From Streptomyces sp. NRRL F-5135 (GTDB taxonomy: Bacteria; Actinomycetota; Actinomycetes; Streptomycetales; Streptomycetaceae): DNA of 64,000 bases. The position numbers and the translations under genes were made by a program. Each line of letters opens with the position of its first letter. Within the stretch, counting starts at the first letter, position 1. Below, one piece after another: positions 56,438 through 64,000 of the stretch. A model generated the notes under the pieces. That model was not told the DNA's origin. It made no database searches and worked only from the letters and a program-made list of their open reading frames with translations. Location of the stretch: assembly GCF_000719775.1 (NCBI RefSeq), contig NZ_JOHR01000009.1, positions 416,450 through 480,449 of the forward strand, written 5' to 3'.

Positions 56438-57595
56438 TCATCCCATTAGCTCATCGTTACCTTGGCGTGACCTGACACACAGCTGCGCGATCCCGTCCCT
56501 GGTCACCGGGGACAGCACGCCACATTCGGTGACGACGGCCGTCACCAGTTCCGGGGGTGTGATGTCGAAAGCCGGGTTGTACGCCTGCGATCCCAACGGC
56601 GCCACCGGCACCCCGCCTCCCTTCTCCGCTCCCGCCACCGCCGCCTGCGGCGCCGTGAGCTCCGTCACCTCCTGTCCCGGCCGCTGTTCCACCTCGATCG
56701 CCGCGCCGTCCGGCGTGTCCAGGTCAACCGTCGTGGTCGGGGCGACCACGACGAACGGCACATGGTGGTACTTGGCCAGCACGGCCAGCGGATAACTCCC
56801 CACCTTGTTGGCCACCGAGCCATCGGCGGCGATCCGGTCCGCCCCTATCAGGACGGCGTCCACCTCCCCCGCCGCGAACAGCGAGCCGGCGGCATTGTCC
56901 GTGAGCACCGTGTACGCCATCCCGCTACGGGCCGCCTCGTACGCCGTCAGCCGGGCGCCCTGGAGCAGGGGACGGGTCTCGTCCACCCACAGGCGCCGCA
57001 GCCGGCCGGCCCGGTGGGAGGACAGCGCCACGGCGAACGCGGTGCCCTCCCCACCCGAGACGAGCGCTCCGGTGTTGCAGTGCGTCAGGATCCGGTGGCC
57101 GCCACCCGGCAGCAGCTCATCGAGGAGACTAAGCCCAAAGGCCGCCATCCGCGCACTGGCCTCGGCATCCTCCCGGTGCAACGCCCTCGCCTCGGCCAGC
57201 GCGGCGGCCGCCGCCCGCGCCAGGTCCTCGTCCGCTTCCAGAGCCGCCCGGTAGGCGTCCCTCGCCCGCCGCACCCCGTAACCGAGGTTCACCGCGGTGG
57301 GCCGCGCCCCTGCCAACTGCTCCGCCGCGTCCTCCACGTCGTAGCCGCGTACGGCGGCCAGTGCCACCCCGTACGCGCCGGCGATGCCCAGCAAGGGCGC
57401 ACCCCGCACCGCCAGCTCCCGGATCGCCCGCACCAGCGCGGGCACATCGGTGCAGACCCGTTCGGTTTCCTCGCCAGGAAGCCTGGTCTGGTCGAGAAGT
57501 GCCAGGACGGGCCCTTCCGGCGGCTCGTCCCAGCGGATCGAAGGCAGCATGGACGGCTCCGCGCCGACCGCGATTCGTGCGCTCTGCTCAGACAT
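56438..57595 (-). CDS. mtnA: S-methyl-5-thioribose-1-phosphate isomerase
   Basis: The 385-residue enzyme of the methionine salvage pathway converts 5-methylthioribose-1-phosphate to the ribulose form. The catalytic Cys173 is in LTHCNTGAL and Asp253 in GADRIAADGS, 80 residues apart as in characterised members. DQTRLPGEE, RGAPLLGIAGAYG and NKVGSYPLAVLAKYHHVPF are further family blocks. The ATG at 57595 starts MSEQSARIAVGAEP. No other mtn genes are in the window. Confidence 0.96.
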   Translation of the reverse strand: MSEQSARIAVGAEPSMLPSIRWDEPPEGPVLALLDQTRLPGEETERVCTDVPALVRAIRELAVRGAPLLGIAGAYGVALAAVRGYDVEDAAEQLAGARPTAVNLGYGVRRARDAYRAALEADEDLARAAAAALAEARALHREDAEASARMAAFGLSLLDELLPGGGHRILTHCNTGALVSGGEGTAFAVALSSHRAGRLRRLWVDETRPLLQGARLTAYEAARSGMAYTVLTDNAAGSLFAAGEVDAVLIGADRIAADGSVANKVGSYPLAVLAKYHHVPFVVVAPTTTVDLDTPDGAAIEVEQRPGQEVTELTAPQAAVAGAEKGGGVPVAPLGSQAYNPAFDITPPELVTAVVTECGVLSPVTRDGIAQLCVRSRQGNDELMG

Positions 57596-57801
57596 CCGCT
57601 CAGTCTGCCCGCTGCCACACGGACAATGAAGGTCAGCGCGACGGCGAGTAGGAGACCAAGAAGGAGACGCAGCCCCCGGTCCACCGGAACGCGGCACGTG
57701 GCACGATGGCAACCGGGCCGCCGCCCCGCCCCGCGGCAAGGCACCGACGAAACGCCGGCTCGCCGAGCCGGCCCCGCAGAGAAGCCACGAGGTGGACGAC
57801 C

Positions 57802-59055
57802 GTGAACGACACTCCGGGCTGGGCCTCGCCCGGATCCGCCCCGTCCGACGGCCAGGACGCCACGGTGCCCCGGCCCTCCGAGCCCGCCGATGGCGGCGGC
57901 GCCTCTTCGAAGTGGTCCGCCGCCCAGCCGCCGGCCGGTCAGTGGTCGCCGCCGAGCGGCCCCGACAGCGCCCCTGCCCCCGCGCCCGGACCGGCCGCGG
58001 GCTGGGGCGGCCCGTCCCACACCGGCGGCCCCGGCCACAACGGACCGCATCACGGCTGGGGAGCGCCCCCCGCCGCCAAGCCCGGCGTGATCCCGCTCCG
58101 CCCGCTCGGTATCGGTGAGATTCTGGATGGTGCCGTCTCCACCCTGCGCGCCCACTGGCGCGCGGTGCTCAGTGTCACCCTCGTGGTCGCCGTCGTCTCC
58201 CAGATCGGCGACATCCTCGTCCAGCGCTACCTCCTGCCCGCGCCGGTAGAGGTCGACCCGAACGCGAGCCCGTCGGAAGCCCTCGACCAGGCGGCCGACT
58301 CCGCCAAGGCGAGCCTGGTCGCACTGGCCCCCTCGCTGGCCATCACGCTGATCGGCACTCTCTTCACCACGGCGGTCCTCACCGTGGTGATCAGCCGCTC
58401 GGTGCTCGGACGCCCCGTCACCCTCTCCGACGCCTGGCGCGAGGCCCGGCCCCGTCTTCCCCAACTCCTCGGTCTCACGCTGCTGCTGCCACTGATCAGC
58501 GTGGCCATCACCATGGTCGGCATCGGCCCCGGACTGTTGATCGGATCGGCCGGGGGCGTCGCCCTCACCTTCCTCGGGGGCACGGCCGCCGTCGTCGTGG
58601 CCATCTGGCTGATGATCCGTTTCAGCCTCGCCTCCCCCGCGCTCATGCTGGAGCGCCAGGGCGTCATCGCCTCCATGCGCCGCTCCGCCAAACTGGTGCA
58701 CAACGCCTGGTGGCGCGTCTTCGGCGTCCAGGCCATCACCCTCCTGCTGACCTTCCTCGTCTCCCTGGTCATCGGCATCCCCTTCGGGATCATCGCCATG
58801 GCGGTGGACGGTGACGGTCTCGGCGGACTGCTCTCCGGCAGCAGCCCGGAATTCGGCTGGCCGTACCTGATCATCAGCGGCATCGGCGCGGTCATCGCGT
58901 CGGCGATCACCTACCCGATCTCCGCCGGCGTGACCGCCCTGCTCTACGTGGACCAGCGCATCCGCCGCGAGGCTCTCGACCTCGAACTGGCCCGGGCCGC
59001 GGGCGTCCCCGGTTACGGATCCGACCGTCCCGGCCACGGTCCGACCGGAAGCTGA
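57802..59055 (+). CDS. Multi-pass membrane protein, GDPD membrane-domain-like
   Basis: The 417-residue protein starts at GTG 57802 (VNDTPGWASPGSAPSDG). About 95 disordered Pro/Gly/Ser residues precede PGVIPLRPLGIGEILDGAVSTLR, the family's cytoplasmic entry motif, and six hydrophobic helices (ATLVVAVVSQIGDILV region, LAPSLAITLIGTLFTTAVL, LLGLTLLLPLISVAI, and others). It resembles the membrane domain of glycerophosphodiester phosphodiesterase proteins but lacks the catalytic part. It leads the operon of DUF4129, DUF4350, MoxR and DUF58, diverging from mtnA. Confidence 0.85.
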   Translation: MNDTPGWASPGSAPSDGQDATVPRPSEPADGGGASSKWSAAQPPAGQWSPPSGPDSAPAPAPGPAAGWGGPSHTGGPGHNGPHHGWGAPPAAKPGVIPLRPLGIGEILDGAVSTLRAHWRAVLSVTLVVAVVSQIGDILVQRYLLPAPVEVDPNASPSEALDQAADSAKASLVALAPSLAITLIGTLFTTAVLTVVISRSVLGRPVTLSDAWREARPRLPQLLGLTLLLPLISVAITMVGIGPGLLIGSAGGVALTFLGGTAAVVVAIWLMIRFSLASPALMLERQGVIASMRRSAKLVHNAWWRVFGVQAITLLLTFLVSLVIGIPFGIIAMAVDGDGLGGLLSGSSPEFGWPYLIISGIGAVIASAITYPISAGVTALLYVDQRIRREALDLELARAAGVPGYGSDRPGHGPTGS

Positions 59056-59059
59056 TGCG

Positions 59060-59746
59060 GTGTTCACCCCGGGGGGAGCCACGGCGCGAAGGCTGATCCG
59101 CGTCAGCGACGACATACCGCTCGACACCCCCCGGGTTCCCGCCCGCGAGGCGGCGGAACGCGAGCTGACCAAGCCGATGTACCACGAGAACAACCCCAAC
59201 CTCCTCCGGCGTGCGATCGACCGCTTCTGGGAATGGGTCGGTGAACTCTTCGACTCCGCCTCCGGCATCGCTCCCGGCGGCCCACTCGGCCTCCTGGTCA
59301 TCGCCGCACTCGTCGTGGCTCTCGGCGCCGCGCTCTGGTGGCGTCTCGGCACCCCCCGCCGGTCGGCCGGGCGGCGGACGGAGCTCTTCGACCAGGCCCC
59401 CCGCAGCGCGGCGGAACACCGCGCCGCCGCCGACACCCACGCCGCCACCGGCCGCTGGGCCCAGGCGGTCCAGGAGCGAATGCGCGCCATCGTCCGCTCC
59501 CTGGAGGAGCGTGCCCTGCTCGACCCGCGCCCTGGCCGCACCGCCGACGAAGCCGCGTCCGAAGCCGGCCGCGCACTCCCCGACCACGCGGACCGACTGC
59601 GCGCCGCCGCCGGGGAATTCGGTGCCATCGCGTACGGAGGCCATGCCGCCGACGAACGGACGTACCTGCGCCTGCGAGACCTCGACGTCGACCTGGAACG
59701 AGCCACACCGCGACTGAGCACCGTGTCCGGAGGAAACGCCACGTGA
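59060..59746 (+). CDS. DUF4129 domain membrane protein
   Basis: The 228-residue protein (GTG 59060) has a cytoplasmic or outside N-terminus with EAAERELTKPMYHENNPNLLRR, one helix (PLGLLVIAALVVALGAALWW) and a soluble DUF4129 domain, HRAAADTHAATGRWAQAVQERMRAIVRSL, with the SEAGRALP and FGAIAYGG motifs. The domain commonly occurs beside MoxR and DUF58 genes. The stop overlaps the next gene's GTG (GTGA). Function unknown; probably a structural part of the same membrane complex. Confidence 0.88.
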   Translation: MFTPGGATARRLIRVSDDIPLDTPRVPAREAAERELTKPMYHENNPNLLRRAIDRFWEWVGELFDSASGIAPGGPLGLLVIAALVVALGAALWWRLGTPRRSAGRRTELFDQAPRSAAEHRAAADTHAATGRWAQAVQERMRAIVRSLEERALLDPRPGRTADEAASEAGRALPDHADRLRAAAGEFGAIAYGGHAADERTYLRLRDLDVDLERATPRLSTVSGGNAT

Positions 59747-60971
59747 CCTCCTCCACCAGTCCCACCTCGCTCGCCCCCACCCCCCGCCAGATCTGGAACC
59801 GGGGCCGCGGCCTGCTCGTCGCCTTTCTCATCCTGCTGACGGCCGGAATCACGATGGCCGCCCTCCGCTCCGGAGACCAGCACGGCCGTCTCGACCCGCG
59901 CTCCGCCGACCGGTACGGCAGCCGCGCCGCCGCCGAACTGCTCAAGAGCAGTGGGGTCTCGGTCGACGTCGCCGGCACATTGGACGAGGCCACCGCCGCA
60001 GTGGGCCCCGACACCACCCTGCTGGTCACCGATCCGGACCTGCTCACCCCCCACCAACAGCGCACCCTGCACGCCGCGACGGCCCCCTCGGGTGGCCGGA
60101 CCGTCCTGCTCGGCGCCGGCGCCCCTTCCATCAGCGAGCTGGCCCCCGGTGTCCGTACCGACCTCCCCGCCCCGGTCGGCGTTCTGTCCCCCGAGTGCTC
60201 CCTGCCCGCCGCCCAACGGGCCGGGAAGGTCGAACTCGGCGGCGAACGGTACGTCACACGGCTCGCCGGTGCCGACGCCTGCTACCGGAACGACGGCGCG
60301 CCGACCCTGCTCAGAATCGAGCGCCCCGCGCCCGCCGCGGACAACGGCTCCGGCACGGAACCCGGCGACACCGTCCTGCTCGGCTCGCCGGACCTTCTGT
60401 ACAACGACCTTCTCGACGAACAGGGCAACGCCTCCCTCGCCCTGCAGCTCCTCGGCTCCCGGCCTCATCTCGTCTGGTACCTCCCCTCATTGAGTGACGC
60501 CTCCGCGACCGAAGGCGGTGACGGCGGTGGGAACAGCGGCGAGAGCCGCTTCCTCGAACTCATTCCGTCCGGCTGGCTCTGGGGCGCCTTCCAGCTCTTC
60601 CTGGCAGCCGTACTCGCCGCGGTCTGGCGCGCACGCCGACTCGGCCCCCTCGTATCCGAACGGCTCCCCGTCGCCATCAGGGCATCGGAGTCGGCCGAGG
60701 GCCGCGCCCGTCTCTACCGCAAGGCGAACGCGCGCGACCGCGCCGCCACGGTCCTGCGCTCGGCCGCCCGCGACCGTCTCGCCTCCCTCCTGGCAGTGCC
60801 TCCCACCGAGGCCCACCGCCCCGACGCCCTGCTCCCGGCGCTCTCCGCCCGACTCCCCACCACCGAGAGGGACCTGAGCGACTTGCTCTTCGGCCCGACG
60901 CCGTCCGACGACGCCGCCCTCATCAGCCTGGTGGACCAACTCGACGCCCTCGAAAGAGAGGTACGCACCTC

Positions 60972-60975
<4 letters not shown>
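59743..60975 (+). CDS. DUF4350 domain membrane protein
   Basis: The 410-residue protein (GTG 59743 with GGAGG upstream) has an N-terminal helix LLVAFLILLTAGITMAAL, then a DUF4350 domain with DPRSADRYGSRAAAELLKSSGV and TTLLVTDPDLLTP, a GATase-like outside fold. A second helix (WGAFQLFLAAVLAAVWRARRLG) is followed by a cytoplasmic helical tail with ARLYRKANARDRAATVLRSA. It overlaps the MoxR gene by ATGA. The similar mycobacterial cluster links it to MoxR2 and DUF58. Confidence 0.9.
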
Positions 60976-61955
<980 letters not shown>

Positions 61956-61969
61956 TGCGGTGAACGACC

Positions 61970-63298
61970 ATGGCCCTCACCGGACGCACCGCGCTTCTCG
62001 CCGCTCTTGGCACTCTCCCCATCGGCTTCCTCGCCCCCAGCTGGGTCGGGCTCCTTGCCGTCAACGCCCCGCTCGCCCTAGCAATTCTGTACGACTACGC
62101 CTTGGCCGCACCAGTCCGAAAGCTCCGATTCACCCGAAGCGGTGACACGTCAGTTCGACTGGGTGACGAGGCCGAGGTCCACCTCACCGTCACCAATACG
62201 TCGAGCCGACCGCTGCGCGCCCAGCTCCGCGACGCCTGGCCCCCCAGCAGCTGGCCGGCCCCGGCCCAGCAGGCTCCACAGGCTCATCAGGCCTCGTCCC
62301 GGCACAAAACGACCGTGCCCGCCGGAGAACGCCGCAGGATCACCACGCTCCTCCGTCCCACGCGCCGTGGCGACCGGCACGCGGCACGCGTCACGGTCCG
62401 CTCGTTCGGACCGCTGGGCTTGGCGGCCCGGCAAGGCAGCCACGACGTGCCCTGGACCGTGCGGGTTCTGCCATCGTTCGCCAGCCGTAAGCACCTGCCG
62501 TCCAAACTCGCCCGACTTCGCGAGCTCGACGGCCGTACAAGCGTGCTGACACGCGGCGAGGGAACAGAGTTCGACAGTCTGCGGGATTACGTGCCGGGCG
62601 ACGACACACGCAGCATCGACTGGCGGGCCACGGCGCGCCAGTCCGGTCTCGCCGTACGGACCTGGCGCCCCGAACGCGACCGCCACATCCTGGTCGTGCT
62701 CGACACCGGCCGCACCTCAGCCGGACGGGTCGGCGATGTGCCACGCCTCGACGCGGCCATGGACGCCACGCTTCTCCTCACCGCTCTCGCCACCCGCGCC
62801 GGCGACCGAGTGGACCTCCTCGCCTACGACCGGCGCATCCGCGCCCACGTCCAGGGCCGCTCGGCGAGCGATGTGCTGCCCGCCATGGTCAACGCGTTCG
62901 CCCCGCTCGAACCGGCGCTGATCGAGACGGACGCCCGCGGCCTCGGCGCGGCCACGCTCGGACACGCGCGGCGTCGGTCGCTCGTCGTCCTTCTCACAAG
63001 TCTCGAGGCGGCTCCCGTCGAGGAGGGCCTGCTGCCCGTCCTTCCGCGGCTCACCCAGCGCCACACGGTCCTGGTCGCCTCGGTCGCCGACCCTTACATC
63101 GAGGAAATGAGCGCGGGACGAGGCACAGTGGACGCCGTCTACGGGGCAGCGGCAGGGGCACAAGCACAGAGTCAGCGGCGCCGGACGGCAGAACAGTTGC
63201 AGCGCCACGGGGTCACCGTCGTGGACACCGTTCCGGACAAGCTCGCTCCTGCCCTGGCTGACGCATATCTCGCACTCAAAGCTGCTGGGCGCCTCTGA
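61970..63298 (+). CDS. DUF58 domain protein
   Basis: The 442-residue protein has two N-terminal helices (ALTGRTALLAALGTLPIGFLAP and WVGLLAVNAPLALAILYDYA), a beta-rich middle and the DUF58 signature RDYVPGDDTRSIDWRATAR, followed by a VWA-like segment with ILVVLDTGRTS and ATLGHARRRSLVVLLTSLEAA. It is the presumed client or partner of the MoxR ATPase. It is the last gene of the operon; no clear terminator is seen after it. Confidence 0.93.
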   Translation: MALTGRTALLAALGTLPIGFLAPSWVGLLAVNAPLALAILYDYALAAPVRKLRFTRSGDTSVRLGDEAEVHLTVTNTSSRPLRAQLRDAWPPSSWPAPAQQAPQAHQASSRHKTTVPAGERRRITTLLRPTRRGDRHAARVTVRSFGPLGLAARQGSHDVPWTVRVLPSFASRKHLPSKLARLRELDGRTSVLTRGEGTEFDSLRDYVPGDDTRSIDWRATARQSGLAVRTWRPERDRHILVVLDTGRTSAGRVGDVPRLDAAMDATLLLTALATRAGDRVDLLAYDRRIRAHVQGRSASDVLPAMVNAFAPLEPALIETDARGLGAATLGHARRRSLVVLLTSLEAAPVEEGLLPVLPRLTQRHTVLVASVADPYIEEMSAGRGTVDAVYGAAAGAQAQSQRRRTAEQLQRHGVTVVDTVPDKLAPALADAYLALKAAGRL

Positions 63299-63431
63299 GG
63301 GGTACGTGGAACCGCCGGCGGCTGACCTGCGCCCGGCGCAGCCCACGGCGTGATTCAACAGAGGTGGCGTCCTGCTACTGGCCTCGGGAAAGAAGCCAAG
63401 CGGACGGGGTGCTCCGTTACCGTCAGCCCGC

Positions 63432-63879
63432 ATGAGAGCCATTCAATTCACCGAGTACGGTCCGCCCAACGTTGTTCACGTCGCCGAGACGAAGCTCCGA
63501 ATGCCGGACGGAACGAGGTCCGTATCGCCGTAAGAGCATCCGGCGTATCACCCGGCGAGATGCGCATCCGCTCCGGGGTGCTACGTGACGTGGTGCCCAT
63601 GACGTTCCCGTATCGGACCGGATTCGACGCCGCAGGTGTCGTGGACCAGGTCGGCGGCGGCGTCACAGGTGTCGCCATGGGCGACAAGGTGTTCGGTATG
63701 ACCAGTCCGGTCGCGCGTGGAGCCCATGCCGACTTCACAGTTCCACGACTTCCTTAGTTCCCTCGGAGCAGAGCCGACGACGTACGGGGGCGGGTCTCGT
63801 CGAGCGGATCCGCGCGATGGCACAGGCCGGGGTGGACGCGGTGTTCGACTGCGCCGGCGGATCGCTGCCGGACCAGCAG
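63432..63879 (+). pseudogene. Decayed zinc-type NADP-dependent oxidoreductase
   Basis: ATG 63432 opens MRAIQFTEYGPPNVVHVAE, the typical quinone-oxidoreductase/medium-chain dehydrogenase start, but stops at TAA 63531. Homology continues in another frame from about 63497 (NEVRIAVRASGVSPGEMRIRSG, then FPYRTGFDAAGVVDQVGGGV and GDKVFGMTSP) to TAG 63757, and a last piece in the third frame from 63790 (AGLVERIRAM, GVDAVFDCAGGSLPD). Between the second and third pieces more than 100 residues of the nucleotide-binding domain are missing. At least two frame changes and a deletion leave no functional enzyme. Confidence 0.85.
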
Positions 63880-63909
63880 GAGTGTCCGGCCAAACCGCAC
63901 ATAAACGCA

Positions 63910-63960
63910 GGTATGCCCCGCACCGAAGAAACCACAGGCTCCTTCAACACGGGGCATACC
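63910..63960 (-). terminator. rRNA operon terminator
   Basis: GGTATGCCCCG at 63910-63920 pairs with 63950-63960; inside it GAAGGAGCC and GGTTTCTTC (minus strand, G-U pairs allowed) extend the stem around a TGT loop. It lies 10 bp beyond the 5S 3' end. Confidence 0.85.
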
Positions 63961-63970
63961 CACAACAATT

Positions 63971-64000
63971 GTTCGGCGGCGTCCTACTCTCCCACAGGGT
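63971..64000 (-). rRNA. rrf: 5S rRNA, 3' end (rest beyond window)
   Basis: On the minus strand the window starts inside ACCCTGTGGGAGAGTAGG...GCCGCCGAAC, which matches the conserved 3' end of actinobacterial 5S rRNA. Only 30 of about 120 bases are visible. An rRNA operon therefore lies to the right, transcribed toward this window. Confidence 0.93.

Noticed and set aside
57289..60468. Minus-strand frame of over 1000 codons crossing mtnA and the membrane operon
   Set aside because: It spans several well-supported genes on both strands and reads as a compositional artefact.

Overview
The window is a stretch of chromosome from a Streptomyces-type actinomycete. The evidence is very high GC with G/C-ending codons, frequent GTG starts, a tmRNA whose tag reads ANSKRDSSAFALAA, the mtnA-mtrA-mtrB-lpqB cluster, the pkaA/pkaB kinases, a large (180 kDa class) NAD-glutamate dehydrogenase, and gene order that, from memory, follows the S. 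coelicolor core chromosome from about SCO2958 to the rRNA operon near SCO3019. Most of it is core chromosome; the accessory-looking patches are 2.6-7.1 kb and the decayed gene near 63.5 kb.

Layout. 1-2.5 kb: a truncated HemD-like nitrate/nitrite regulator (NnaR type) and the nitrate transporter narK. 2.6-7.1 kb: an accessory patch with a DUF6879 two-gene cassette (minus), a divergent small protein plus STAND NTPase with TPRs (plus), and a DUF2087 protein. 7.1-11.7 kb: matA-matB and a coupled acyltransferase, a cell-surface polysaccharide operon. 12.2-16.4 kb: ssrA (tmRNA), smpB, an S41 protease and ftsEX. 16.7-19.2 kb: a tiny zinc-ribbon membrane protein, a LAETG-anchored Pro/Glu-repeat surface protein, and prfB. 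19.4-27.8 kb: kinases pkaB and pkaA, and divergently a 1473-residue FHA/FtsK-EssC-like protein with an altered Walker A and a repeat-rich insertion inside its ATPase domain. 28-31.8 kb: a sugar-type ABC transporter with an unusual extracytoplasmic domain in one permease. 31.9-34.7 kb: a TetR regulator divergent from a TagG/TagH-like polymer exporter. 34.8-39.9 kb: NAD-glutamate dehydrogenase.

40.5-43.4 kb: DJ-1/PfpI, HAD phosphatase, DUF6912 and Rv3235-family proteins. 43.7-46.5 kb: secA. 46.7-48.7 kb: a GNAT acetyltransferase and a YcaQ/AlkZ-type DNA glycosylase. 48.8-57.6 kb (all minus): an orphan NarL-type response regulator, the hibernation factor hpf, comF, lpqB, mtrB, mtrA and mtnA. 57.8-63.3 kb (plus): a coupled membrane-protein/DUF4129/DUF4350/MoxR/DUF58 operon. 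63.4-64.0 kb: a decayed oxidoreductase gene, then the terminator and 3' end of a 5S rRNA gene whose rRNA operon lies to the right on the minus strand.

The main themes are ribosome rescue and translation control (ssrA, smpB, prfB, hpf), envelope biogenesis and division (ftsEX, matAB, TagGH-like exporter, secA, MtrAB-LpqB, MoxR-DUF58), and phospho-signalling (PkaA, PkaB, the FHA protein, MtrAB, an orphan response regulator). The strongest candidates for undescribed biology are (i) the small protein and STAND NTPase that share a VYQA..DQH motif at their C- and N-terminal sides, and (ii) the orphan FHA/EssC-like protein divergent from two Ser/Thr kinases. Function was assigned by reading translated sequence and recalling families; no database search was run.
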